64,000 nucleotides of DNA. It comes from Paraburkholderia phenazinium (lineage in GTDB: Bacteria; Pseudomonadota; Gammaproteobacteria; Burkholderiales; Burkholderiaceae). The notes under the pieces are model-generated. The model was not told where the DNA came from, did no database searches, and was given only the letters and a program-made list of their open reading frames with translations. Both the position numbers and the translations under genes were made by a program. The DNA lies in contig NZ_FSRU01000001.1 of assembly GCF_900142845.1 (NCBI RefSeq), forward strand, positions 3,782,001 to 3,846,000. Direction: 5' to 3'. This document shows positions 44,633 through 53,377 of the stretch, one piece after another (the first letter of the stretch is position 1; each line of letters opens with the position of its first letter).

Positions 44633-46020
44633 TGAAACGTATCTCGTTGACAGCCCGGCTCGCTGCCTCGTTTGCGCTGATCACGGTGCTGGTGTTCGGG
44701 GTCGGCGGAGGCGTGTTGTACCGGGCGCTGGCCCAGCAGATCCGCACCCAGGACGACTTCGACATGGTGCTGACGGCCCAGCGGTTGAGGCGCCTGACAA
44801 GCGAGCTGGATTCGCCGCAAGGCATTACGCTTCATGAGTCCCGGCTCGATAGCCTTGTGATCGGCAATCAGGCCTTCTTTCTGAGAGTGCAGGATTCGAA
44901 CGGTCACGTCCTGCTCGAGCGCAATCCTTCGCACTTTGCGATTGGCGATCTGCAGAAAGTGAAGCCGACAAACCGGATCTTCCCGCACGACGTCCAGGAA
45001 TGGCATACCGCCAACGGCCTGACGATGCGCGGTATCTCCACGGATATTGCGCTGGCCGATGGTTCGGTGGTCGACGCGGTGGTCGGACGGGAGATGAGCG
45101 ACCGTGAGGCCATGCTCGCGCGCTACCGCTACACCGTCATGCTGACCACGCTGGCGGCGCTGATCGCGGCGGCTACGCTTGGCTATCTGGCGGTACGCGC
45201 CTCGCTTCGCCCATTGCATGATATTGCCCGAGGCGCCGCGCGCGTGACGGTAGGGAAACTCGATACCCGTCTGCCCTCGGGCAACGTGCCGCGCGAACTG
45301 GAGGCGCTGATCGACGCGCTGAATTCGATGCTCGCGCGCCTCGACCTCGGCTTCCAGCGGCTCTCGCAATTCACCGCCGACCTCGCACACGACCTGCGCA
45401 CGCCGCTCGGCAACATGCGCGGGGCGAGCGAGGTAGCGCTCGCCCGCCTGCGCTCGACCGACGAATATCAGGCCCTGCTGGTGTCGAACGTCGAAGAGTG
45501 CGAGCGGCTCTCGCGCATGGTGGAAAACGTGCTGTTTCTCGCCCGCGCCGACAATCCGCAGTACATGACAACGGCTGTGGATTTCCCGGTGCGCGACGAA
45601 CTGTTGCGCGTGGCCGATTATTTCGAAGGCATCGCAGACGATGCCGGCATTGCGCTGCAGGTGACGGCGAGCGGCGAGTTGCACGCCGATCTCGATCTGT
45701 TCCGCCGCGCCGTCAGCAATCTGCTGGCGAACGCGCTGCGTTATACGCCGCGCGGCGACACGGTAACGCTCACGGCAAGCGAGACGCCAACGGGAATGAC
45801 CGTCACGGTCGCCAATCCCGGCACGCCGATTGCGCCGGAACATCTTGGCCGGCTCTTCGACCGCTTCTACCGCGTCGACGAATCGCGCAGCAATTCGTCC
45901 GGTTCGACCGGACTCGGACTTGCCATCGTGCGGACCATCATGGAGCTGCACGGCGGCAGCGCAACCGCCGAGAGCGACACGGCAGCCACGCAGTTCCATC
46001 TGCACTTCCCGCTACGCTGA
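44632..46020 (+). CDS. Heavy-metal-type sensor histidine kinase (CusS/IrlS-like)
   Basis: A 462-residue kinase. Helices are at about 10-32 and 165-187; the periplasmic sensor lies between. HAMP is followed by the phospho-accepting His in LAHDLRTPLGNMRGASEVAL, a heavy-metal sensor kinase signature, then NLLANALRYTP and GSTGLGLAIV. ATG at 44632 overlaps the regulator stop; a GTG one codon earlier is an alternative. The gene ends 38 bases from the convergent QseC-like kinase gene. Confidence 0.93.
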   Translation: MKRISLTARLAASFALITVLVFGVGGGVLYRALAQQIRTQDDFDMVLTAQRLRRLTSELDSPQGITLHESRLDSLVIGNQAFFLRVQDSNGHVLLERNPSHFAIGDLQKVKPTNRIFPHDVQEWHTANGLTMRGISTDIALADGSVVDAVVGREMSDREAMLARYRYTVMLTTLAALIAAATLGYLAVRASLRPLHDIARGAARVTVGKLDTRLPSGNVPRELEALIDALNSMLARLDLGFQRLSQFTADLAHDLRTPLGNMRGASEVALARLRSTDEYQALLVSNVEECERLSRMVENVLFLARADNPQYMTTAVDFPVRDELLRVADYFEGIADDAGIALQVTASGELHADLDLFRRAVSNLLANALRYTPRGDTVTLTASETPTGMTVTVANPGTPIAPEHLGRLFDRFYRVDESRSNSSGSTGLGLAIVRTIMELHGGSATAESDTAATQFHLHFPLR

Positions 46021-46058
46021 ATGGGGATGGAGATGGGTAGCGTCAACCGAACGAGAGA

Positions 46059-47393
46059 CTAGTGCGAGCCAAATCCGCTCACTGAAACGGTCAGGCCTCT
46101 CGCGTCGGTGTTATTGCGCAATGAGAGGGCCAGTCGTTGCCGCTGCGCAATGCGCGCGGCAATGGCGAGCCCCAGTCCGCTCCCCGTCCCCTTGGTATGT
46201 TCGCCGCGATAGAAGCGGTCGAGGACCCGTTCGAGCTCGGCCTCAGGAATGCCCGGTCCGTTGTCCACCACTTCGAAGCCGAGGCGGCCTGCCGTGCGGG
46301 TCAGCACCACGTCGACCTTGCCGCCTTGCGGCGTGTAGCGGATCGCGTTGTCGATCAGGTTATTCAGCAGCACGTCCAGCCCGTGCGGATCCGCCAGCAC
46401 GTTGCAGGTGTCCTCTTGCGTGACCGGTTGCCGGAACTCGAGGCCCAGGTCAATCTGCTTCTCGTCCGCGAGCAGCGAGAAATCGCTGACGGCCTGCTCG
46501 CCCAGTCTCCGCAAACTGACGAACGTCGCTTCGATGGCAGGTTGCGCATCCTCGCGTGCAAGGGTCAGGAGTTGCTGGACGAGCCGGATGATGCGGTTGA
46601 GCCGCATGTCGATCCGCTCGAGTGTCTGGCCATCGTCCTTTAACGTGCCGTTTTTCGCAGCCGCCTGCAACTGCAGTTTCAGCGCGGCCAGCGGCGAACG
46701 AAGTTCGTGAGCCGCGTCGGCGATAAACGTGCGCTGTGTGTGCGTGGCGACGCTCAGACGGGCCAGCAGATCGTTCACTGCCACAACCAGCGGCCGGATC
46801 TCGATGGGCACGTTGCCATCCAGACGCAGCGCGTCGAGCGACTCGAGCGAACGCGTGGCGAGCAAACGCGACAACCCGCCGACCGGCGCAAGGCCGCGCG
46901 CCACCACGAGCAGCACCAGCAGGATCGTCACGGGCACGAACACGCCCAGCGGCCACAACGTGTGCAACGCCAGTTGTATGGCCAGGTCTTCCCGTACCGA
47001 TACCGGCTGCGCGACCTGGACGAAGCGATCCGACTGCTGCAGGCCGAATACGCGCCAATGATCCTCACTCCGTTCGATGGTGCGGATGCCGGCCGGCAAA
47101 CGTCCGAGTACAGCCGACTGCCGTGAGTGATAAACGAGCGTCCCCGTCTTGTCCCAGATCTCGATGAGGATCCGGTCGTCCGAAATGCCGCCGACCCGTT
47201 CGTCCTCCCTTTCGACCGTTTCCGCCGCTTCGACATTCAGAGGCAGCGACAAGGCGACGGTACGCAGTTCGTAGTCGAACAGTTCACCCGCTTCTTCGCG
47301 AGCCGTATGAAAGATCGCCAGGGCGGCAATGCCGGAGGCGGCGGCAAGACCGCAAATGAGCCAGCCGAGCAGCCAGCGGCGGATGGACTTCAT
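46059..47393 (-). CDS. Sensor histidine kinase, QseC/PmrB-like
   Basis: A 444-residue inner-membrane kinase. Helices are at about 8-30 and 145-170. The phospho-accepting His is in DAAHELRSPLAALKLQLQ, the subgroup signature of QseC/TctE kinases. ATP motifs are NLIDNAIRYTP, DNGPGIP and GSGLGLAI. The start overlaps the regulator gene stop by four bases. The regulator and kinase together probably act on the divergent membrane protein gene through the repeats at 48098-48125. Confidence 0.93.
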   Translation of the reverse strand: MKSIRRWLLGWLICGLAAASGIAALAIFHTAREEAGELFDYELRTVALSLPLNVEAAETVEREDERVGGISDDRILIEIWDKTGTLVYHSRQSAVLGRLPAGIRTIERSEDHWRVFGLQQSDRFVQVAQPVSVREDLAIQLALHTLWPLGVFVPVTILLVLLVVARGLAPVGGLSRLLATRSLESLDALRLDGNVPIEIRPLVVAVNDLLARLSVATHTQRTFIADAAHELRSPLAALKLQLQAAAKNGTLKDDGQTLERIDMRLNRIIRLVQQLLTLAREDAQPAIEATFVSLRRLGEQAVSDFSLLADEKQIDLGLEFRQPVTQEDTCNVLADPHGLDVLLNNLIDNAIRYTPQGGKVDVVLTRTAGRLGFEVVDNGPGIPEAELERVLDRFYRGEHTKGTGSGLGLAIAARIAQRQRLALSLRNNTDARGLTVSVSGFGSH

Positions 47394-48052
47394 CCAAGCC
47401 TCTTCAGACGATAGCCGACGCCGCGCACCGTCGCGATCTGGTCTGCGCCGATCTTGCGCCGCAGGCTGTGCACGTGCACCTCGATCGTATTGCTGCCCAC
47501 TTCCTCGCCCCATCCGTACAACTTGTCCTCCAGCTCAGCCCGGGTGAACACGCGCGCAGGCTCTTCGATCAGCGCCTGCAGCAAGGCGAACTCGCGCGGC
47601 ACGAGCGCGATCAGCACGCTGTCTTTGGTCACTTCATGGGCCGCGGGATCGAGCGACAGTTTGCCATGCGTATAGACCGGCTGCTTCTGTCCGGTGCGCC
47701 GCCGCAACAGGGCTCGTGCTCGGGCTGCGAGTTCGTCGAGATCGAACGGCTTGATCAGGTAGTCGTCCGCGCCGGCATCCAGACCGCGAACCCGGTCGTT
47801 CACCGCGTCGCGCGCGGTCAGGATGATGACCGGAGCCGCACCGCCTTGCCTGCGATAGCCACTGAGCAAATCGACGCCGTCTTTGCCGGGCAGGCCAAGG
47901 TCCAGCAGGACAAGGTCATAGACGCCGTTGCCGAGCGATAGCTCCGCGGCCCGTCCGTCTTGTGCCCAGTCGATTGCGTAGCCTTCGCGCCGCATCGATT
48001 CGAGCACGGTCTCCGCAATCATTTCATCGTCTTCTACCAGAAGCAGACGCAT
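47390..48052 (-). CDS. Response regulator, QseB/PmrA-like
   Basis: A 220-residue OmpR-class regulator: MRLLLVEDDEMIAETV, phospho-acceptor Asp51 in LLDLGLPGKDG, Lys in YLIKPFDLDEL, and a winged helix ending in IATVRGVGYRLKRLG. These features match the QseB/PmrA/BasR subgroup. I start at MRLLLVEDD; an ATG ten codons earlier (48082) is possible. Three CTTAAG-like repeats in the promoter region next to it match the site known for this subgroup. Confidence 0.93.
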   Translation of the reverse strand: MRLLLVEDDEMIAETVLESMRREGYAIDWAQDGRAAELSLGNGVYDLVLLDLGLPGKDGVDLLSGYRRQGGAAPVIILTARDAVNDRVRGLDAGADDYLIKPFDLDELAARARALLRRRTGQKQPVYTHGKLSLDPAAHEVTKDSVLIALVPREFALLQALIEEPARVFTRAELEDKLYGWGEEVGSNTIEVHVHSLRRKIGADQIATVRGVGYRLKRLG

Positions 48053-48097
48053 TGCGCCCCCCGCGTTGTCGCCGGATGCCATTGTCGCGCATTCGGG

Positions 48098-48139
48098 CTT
48101 AACCGTCCCTTAAGCCTCGCCTAAGCGTTCGTTCAATAT
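48098..48139 (+). promoter_or_regulatory. PmrA/QseB-type box with promoter for the four-repeat membrane protein
   Basis: Three direct repeats lie at exact 11-base spacing: CTTAAC (48098-48103), CTTAAG (48109-48114) and CCTAAG (48120-48125). A -10-like CAATAT is at 48134-48139, which places the second repeat at the -35 position. PmrA and QseB bind such CTTAA repeats and activate from this geometry. The element reads toward the gene at 48167. Confidence 0.7.
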
Positions 48140-48166
48140 CATCCCCCTTCCATAGAGGAGTGCGAT

Positions 48167-48955
48167 ATGAAACCACACACGGCAAGCCTGGTCAGGCACG
48201 CTGTCAGCAAAGTCCCCGAAGTCACGCTCGGCTTCTGGGCCATCAAGGTGGCGGCCACCACGCTGGGCGAAACCGGCGGCGACTGGGTCTCGATGTCGCT
48301 GAACCTTGGCTACCTGGTCGGCTCGGCAATCTTCCTCGTATTGTTCATCGGCCTCGTTTGCGCACAGGTGCAGGCACGAGCGTTTCATCGCTTCCTGTAC
48401 TGGGCCACCATTGTCGCCACGACGACGCTGGGCACGACCCTGGCTGACTTCGCCGATCGCTCGCTAGGTGTCGGCTATCCTGGCGGCGCCGCCATCGTCA
48501 TGGCGTTGTTGATCGTCAGTCTGGCGATATGGTATCGATCGGAGGGAACGGTGTCGGTCGAAAGCATCGTCACAGGCAAGGCCGAATGGTTTTACTGGAT
48601 CACCATCCTGTTCTCGCAGACGCTCGGAACGGCGCTTGGAGACTGGGTGGCGGGTGAGGACCGCGGCGGTCTCGGCATCGGCTACGAATACGGCGCCATG
48701 CTTTTCGGCGCAGGCCTCGTCGTCGTGGCCGCGCTATATTTCTGGACGCGCGTGTCCCGCACGGCGCTCTTCTGGTCAGCGTTCGTTCTGACGCGTCCGC
48801 TCGGCGCGACGTTGGGCGACTTCCTCGATAAACCCGCGGCGCAGGGTGGCCTGCAGATTAGCCGGTTATATGCATCCGCAATCCTGCTGGCGGTAATCGT
48901 AGTTTGCGTCGTGCTGATTCCACAGCGATCCGCTCGGCGCGATCCGGCAGTGTGA
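48167..48955 (+). CDS. Membrane protein with four internal T-L-G-x-x-x-(G/A)-D repeats (COG4705-like)
   Basis: A 262-residue inner-membrane protein with about eight helices and AGGAG upstream of its ATG. Four repeats begin with related sequences: TTLGETGGDWVS (about 31-42), TTLGTTLADFADR (86-98), QTLGTALGDWVAG (150-162) and RPLGATLGDFLDK (210-222). Each places an invariant Gly and Asp within a helix-pair repeat, so four acidic residues may line a central site. It resembles the uncharacterised COG4705 family. By position and promoter it is controlled by the divergent QseB/PmrA-like system. Function unknown; an ion or polyamine transporter is one guess. Confidence 0.85.
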   Translation: MKPHTASLVRHAVSKVPEVTLGFWAIKVAATTLGETGGDWVSMSLNLGYLVGSAIFLVLFIGLVCAQVQARAFHRFLYWATIVATTTLGTTLADFADRSLGVGYPGGAAIVMALLIVSLAIWYRSEGTVSVESIVTGKAEWFYWITILFSQTLGTALGDWVAGEDRGGLGIGYEYGAMLFGAGLVVVAALYFWTRVSRTALFWSAFVLTRPLGATLGDFLDKPAAQGGLQISRLYASAILLAVIVVCVVLIPQRSARRDPAV

Positions 48956-49298
48956 CCCGGCACGGTGTGTGCAGTTGATGCGCATATCTTTAATCACGCC
49001 TTTAATCGCGAGTCAATATAGTGGAATAAACCCTGATTTCCAGCGTAGCCGGCGCTCGCCGGTTTCGTCAAAAAAACGACACTCGTCAATAGAACTCATT
49101 GCGTGCGCAACCATTAGTACGGCTTTATCGTAAAATCTCCCCGCGGCGGAAGAGAGATTAAGCGGACCATGTCCGCATTAAGCGCGCGCAATGACGGGTG
49201 ATAACGGCCTCCCCGTTTCGCCCAGAGGGCCATCGCCTGCGTCTCGAACGCCATTCAAAGAAATCAATTCTTCAACAAAAAATTACGTGGAGAGACAG
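48956..49298. promoter_or_regulatory. Porin upstream region with repeat and palindrome
   Basis: A 343-base AT-rich region before the first porin. Two tandem 12-base units, CTTTAATCACGC and CTTTAATCGCGA, occupy 48988-49011. A perfect dyad GCGGAC-CAT-GTCCGC is at 49162-49176, flanked on both sides by ATTAAG. They are candidate regulator sites; I see no gene. Confidence 0.45.
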
Positions 49299-50390
49299 AT
49301 GAAGAAAACCCATCTCATGACATGCACGGGTGCAGCCGCACTCATCCTGTTCGCCCCCAATGTATTCGCACAGAGTTCGGTCACGCTGTACGGCATCGTC
49401 GATACGAGCGTCCGTTATCTGACGAATGCAGACTCGGCGAATAACAATCAGATCTCAATGGGCGAAGGCGTCGAAACGCCGAGTCGTTGGGGCTTGAAGG
49501 GCAGCGAAGATCTGGGCGGCGGTCTGTCGGCGATTTTCAAGTTGGAAAACCAGTTCCAGCTCTGGTCGGGCAAGCTCGACAACACCAACAACACGCTGTT
49601 CCAGCGCAACGCGTATGTCGGGCTGTCGAGCAACCAGTACGGCGCAGTCACGGTCGGTCGCCAGCAGACACCGTTCTTCGACATGATGGGCAACATCTAC
49701 GACCCGATGACAGTCGGCGATTACTGGCAGGATAACTGGGTGTATAACCCGGTAGGCCCGTTCCTGTTCACGAACAGTTCCGTCAAATACAACGGTCATT
49801 TCGGTGGCCTGAATGTCGAAGGCATGTATGGCTTTGGCGGCGTGCCGGGCAGCACGGGCGAGAACAGCATGTACGGCCTCACCGCGTCGTACGCCGTCGG
49901 TCCGCTGTCGGCCGACGTGGGCTTCCAGCAAAACGACGTCTCGGGCAAGAAGTTCAACATCGTGAACGTAAGCGCCGTCTACGCGTTTACCTCGGACGTG
50001 AAATTCCTCGCCGGCTGGCTGCACTCGCAGGACAACACCGGCCTCGCCGATCTCGACATGCAGCAAGCCGGCGCACCGGTGCTGCCGCGCGTGAGCCCGA
50101 ACCGCATCGACGACAGCTTCTACGTCGGTTCGACCTGGCAAGTGACGTCGCCGCTCGCGTTGACGCTGGCGGGCTACTACGATCACGCCCGTAACGCGGC
50201 CACGCTCGACGGCGCGCTCGGCGTAGGTATCAACTACTCCGCTACGGTGCTGGCCGAGTACTCGCTGTCCAAGCGCACGGAAGTGTACGGCACGGTCGAC
50301 TTCACCCGTGGTACCGGCGCGTTCCTGGCCGACTACCCGGGCCGCAATAACCAGACCGGCGTCGCAGTCGGCCTGCGCAATATTTTCTGA
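49299..50390 (+). CDS. Gram-negative porin (OmpC-like family, Burkholderia type)
   Basis: A 363-residue outer-membrane trimeric porin. The signal peptide covers 1-20 or so (ending VFA) and the mature protein begins QSSVTLYGIVDTSVRY, a family hallmark. The RWGLKGSEDLGGGLSAIFKLE segment and the terminal Phe (VGLRNIF) are also diagnostic. It allows diffusion of small solutes. GGAGAGAC precedes the start. The open frame extends upstream to 49191 but without porin character. Confidence 0.95.
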   Translation: MKKTHLMTCTGAAALILFAPNVFAQSSVTLYGIVDTSVRYLTNADSANNNQISMGEGVETPSRWGLKGSEDLGGGLSAIFKLENQFQLWSGKLDNTNNTLFQRNAYVGLSSNQYGAVTVGRQQTPFFDMMGNIYDPMTVGDYWQDNWVYNPVGPFLFTNSSVKYNGHFGGLNVEGMYGFGGVPGSTGENSMYGLTASYAVGPLSADVGFQQNDVSGKKFNIVNVSAVYAFTSDVKFLAGWLHSQDNTGLADLDMQQAGAPVLPRVSPNRIDDSFYVGSTWQVTSPLALTLAGYYDHARNAATLDGALGVGINYSATVLAEYSLSKRTEVYGTVDFTRGTGAFLADYPGRNNQTGVAVGLRNIF

Positions 50391-50455
50391 CGCTGCACCG
50401 ATCCGACAGGCGGACGTGTGCGGTCGTATGCTTTACGCCGCCTCGTCGGGTTCAA

Positions 50456-50493
50456 AATAAAAAAACGGCGCATTGCTGCGTAGCAATGCGCCG
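50456..50493 (-). terminator. Rho-independent terminator of the second porin gene
   Basis: Read on the minus strand, CGGCGCATTGCT (12 bases) pairs perfectly with AGCAATGCGCCG around a four-base loop, followed by a run of T (complement of 50458-50465). It starts 58 bases beyond the porin stop. Confidence 0.9.
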
Positions 50494-50550
50494 AGACGCG
50501 CCTCTCGTGGCTGCGTGAAAAGCATCGGCAGCCAGGCTGCCGGTTCGAGA

Positions 50551-51678
50551 TTAGAACGAGTGTTGAATCCCCGCGTACACGCCGGTCTGGCTGTGACCCG
50601 GCACCGGATTCTCATTGAACGAACCATCGCTCAGGCCGCCAGCGCCTTCGTTATTGGCATCAAGACCGAAGTTCGCCGTCTGGCTGTTGCGCACCGTCGC
50701 GATCTGGATATCGAACAGCGTCCGCTTGGACAGGTTATACGTGCCGCCGACCGTATAGATGGTCGCATTGCCGCCGCCGTTGTTCGTATTCACGTGGTAG
50801 ACCGCCGCGATGAGCGCGGCAGCCGGCGTGGCTTGATACGTCACACCGCCCCACTCCATGTCCGCCGTGGTCGGCGCGGTCGGCGAGCCCGCCGGCGTGA
50901 CTACGCCTCCCGAGGTCCGCTCAGCCGTGTAAGCGGCTTGCACCTTGATGTTGCCGAGAAACAGGTTGGCGCCGACAAAGTATTCACGCGATGCCGTGAA
51001 CGGATTGTCCAACTGACCATTGAGCGGGTCGCGAATTTCGTCGTAGATGCCGCGCAACTGGAACAGCGAATTCGTATACGTCAACTGCATGCCGTCTGTA
51101 CGCCCGGTTGCCGCGCCCGGCACGCCGGCGTTGAAGTCCGTCGAGTTCGACAGCCCATACTGACCGTACACGTCGAAGCCGTCGAACTTGGGCGACTGGT
51201 ACGAAATGTTGTTGCTGGTGTGTTCCCAGTTGCGGCCGCGAACCAGCGAAGCCGACGACCAGTTGGACTGGCCGAACGGATCGAAGTCCCAGTCGCCGTT
51301 GGCGATCTGCAGTTGCCGACCCAACAGCATCGTACCGAAGGCATCATTCGACAAGCCTACGTTCGCAATCCGGTCGAACAGCGAACCGGACAGGCCTAAA
51401 GAGCCCGTAGCAGTACTGAATGCTCCTTCCAGCTGAAAAATCGCCTTGTTGCCGCCACCCAGATCCTCGACCCCTTTCAAACCCCACAGACTGGTACCCC
51501 AGTCCCCGCTTTCCTGCCGCCAGCGCGAAGTGGAACCCGTGCCGTTATTGTTCGGCAAGCCACTCATGTACTCGATACCGGCATCCAGACGGCCATATAG
51601 CGTGACGCTGGTCTGAGCCTGTGCAACAGCGCCGGCCGACATCAATGCGACGGCCAGCAAAGTCCTCTTCGACTTCAT
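50551..51678 (-). CDS. Gram-negative porin (OmpC-like family, Burkholderia type)
   Basis: A 375-residue outer-membrane porin. The signal peptide is about 1-22 (ending AQA) and the mature N-terminus is QTSVTLYGRLDAGIEYM. SLWGLKGVEDLGGGNKAIFQLE and the terminal Phe (GIQHSF) are family signatures. I use the ATG at 51678, which has GGAGG at proper spacing; a tandem ATG is directly before it. It is convergent with the first porin and shares little beyond family features with it. Confidence 0.95.
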   Translation of the reverse strand: MKSKRTLLAVALMSAGAVAQAQTSVTLYGRLDAGIEYMSGLPNNNGTGSTSRWRQESGDWGTSLWGLKGVEDLGGGNKAIFQLEGAFSTATGSLGLSGSLFDRIANVGLSNDAFGTMLLGRQLQIANGDWDFDPFGQSNWSSASLVRGRNWEHTSNNISYQSPKFDGFDVYGQYGLSNSTDFNAGVPGAATGRTDGMQLTYTNSLFQLRGIYDEIRDPLNGQLDNPFTASREYFVGANLFLGNIKVQAAYTAERTSGGVVTPAGSPTAPTTADMEWGGVTYQATPAAALIAAVYHVNTNNGGGNATIYTVGGTYNLSKRTLFDIQIATVRNSQTANFGLDANNEGAGGLSDGSFNENPVPGHSQTGVYAGIQHSF

Positions 51679-52229
51679 CATCTCCTCCATACCCTGTTAA
51701 ATGGAACACCAACTGCGCGGGATTCTGCCTGCGCCAGCAGCGCCGGACAGGCATCAATTCTTTAACGGGCGCTCATGCAGGGGCGACACAGCATTCGTCA
51801 CGGATGACACAGGCATTGCACCCGCATCCGGTCTCCTGTCTGTACTCCGCCCAACGTGGAGCGAAACTACATTTATTTGGGATTCATTTACTACTTTGAT
51901 TACCAGTCTACCAAAACACGCTTTTTCGGACACAAGAATCAACAACAGTTGTGACCGATGTTCCAATCCCGCAACATGACCGAATTGAATGCAGATATCG
52001 GCTCCATTCACCGAAATGGCGCTGAAACACAGCGTCTTCCGGGAAAAGCGCCCGAAATTTTTCGCATCGTGGCGATTAGACAGGAATCGAAGAAAAGTGG
52101 ATTATCGAATTCGATAACAATCGAGTAAAGCGACACCACAACACGAATTTTATTTCCAATTCAGGAATAGATATTTTCGTGTTCTGAAGGTAACCGGAGG
52201 AATACCGCGTTTCTGATCTGCGAACCTGA
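51679..52229. other. AT-rich intergenic region upstream of second porin
   Basis: The 551 bases between the porin start and the orphan regulator stop are clearly AT-richer than the surroundings. Small frames here lack ribosome binding sites and family features. It presumably holds the porin promoter and leader; no specific site stands out. Confidence 0.45.
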
Positions 52230-52958
52230 TCAGCCAGGCACGCCCACCGGTATCAGAGGCATGGCTTGCCGCGCGGCCGGCAGCCGGTTGCGGCGCACAG
52301 GGTCGAGCCGGTAGCCGTAGTTGTAGATCGGGCTCAGGGCGTAATCGGCGTCGGCGCGCAACTGGAGCTTCGAGCGGATCGCGGAGATGTGCGCCGTCAT
52401 GGTGCGCACGTTGATACGCTCGTCGTGACGCCAGACCGTTCCTGCGATGTAGACCCGCGACACCGGTCTCGCGACGTTCCTGAACAGCAGCAAGGCAAGC
52501 TGGAACTCCTTCTGCGTCAGCGAGACGCGCCTGCCGCCCACCAGGACGCTTCGCCCGTGCGGCTCGAAGACGTACCGGCCGAATGCCATCGGGCCCGACG
52601 TCGCGTACCGGTCCCATGCCCGGCTGAGCGTGCTCTTGACGCACGCCACCAGTCCGCGCGCGGACACGGGCTTGACGAGATAACCGTCCGCATCCCGGCT
52701 CAGTCCCGCTAGGCGGTGCTCGTCAGTGCCGACGAACAGCATCGGCCGGTCGGGCGAGAGCGCCTGCGCCAGATAGCCAAGCCGTTCGTCATCGAGTCCG
52801 TCGCTGTCGATAATCGACATATCGGACTCGCCGGCCCAAGGGCTTTCGAGCAGGACATCAATACTGCAATAACCCCGGCAGTGATAACCAGCCTGCCGAA
52901 GCGTATTGTTCAACGACCACGAATTATCCGGGTCATTTTCGAAAGTTAACAGTTTCAT
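52230..52958 (-). CDS. Orphan OmpR-like response regulator with divergent receiver
   Basis: A 242-residue regulator. The N-terminal receiver is divergent: the acidic cluster is END (7-9), the probable phospho-acceptor is Asp51 in SIIDSDG and Lys occurs in GYLVKPVS. The C-terminal winged helix (about 145-225) reads VSLTQKEFQLALLLFRN and TMTAHISAIRSKLQL. No kinase gene is adjacent. I start at MKLLTFEND; a longer frame to 53039 has an N-terminus unlike the family. It is divergent from a LysR gene, with a strong palindrome between. Confidence 0.85.
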   Translation of the reverse strand: MKLLTFENDPDNSWSLNNTLRQAGYHCRGYCSIDVLLESPWAGESDMSIIDSDGLDDERLGYLAQALSPDRPMLFVGTDEHRLAGLSRDADGYLVKPVSARGLVACVKSTLSRAWDRYATSGPMAFGRYVFEPHGRSVLVGGRRVSLTQKEFQLALLLFRNVARPVSRVYIAGTVWRHDERINVRTMTAHISAIRSKLQLRADADYALSPIYNYGYRLDPVRRNRLPAARQAMPLIPVGVPG

Positions 52959-53377
52959 CGATCTAATCGCATCAATAATTGGCATGAACCCACACGTGGG
53001 AAGCTTGATAAGCCGTTGCGTAGTTTTATTTAGGCGCATTCAAATCGGGTGTCAAGCGATGGGCCACGAGCCGCATGGTCATTCAGGCGATATTATTTCC
53101 GGGAGCGGCAAAACTGTTTTGCCGGATATCGCAGCAATAAGGAAAATCGCCATCAAGATACAATAATGGCGTTTCCGAATGGGCGGCCTGGCGGTTTGTC
53201 CCACGTCCCTCTCGCCGGCGAAGTCAATGCCGGCGCCCTACTGTTCAACCCATTCACCGGCTCAATGCACTTGCAGTTGCGCGCGCAGCCGTGGACAGCC
53301 TCCAACCGGAAACGGCCCGAAGCCCATCGCCATGACGTGGGCCTGTGCCTAACCTTCTACTCGTAGTCAGGATTCCG
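52959..53377. promoter_or_regulatory. Divergent region with nested palindrome
   Basis: A 419-base region between the orphan regulator and a LysR gene. A perfect 19-base palindrome, CGGCAAAAC-T-GTTTTGCCG, is at 53106-53124. It is enclosed by a second inverted pair, GCGATAT (53087-53093) and ATATCGC (53126-53132). It could be a regulator site or an RNA hairpin. No gene is seen. Confidence 0.5.
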
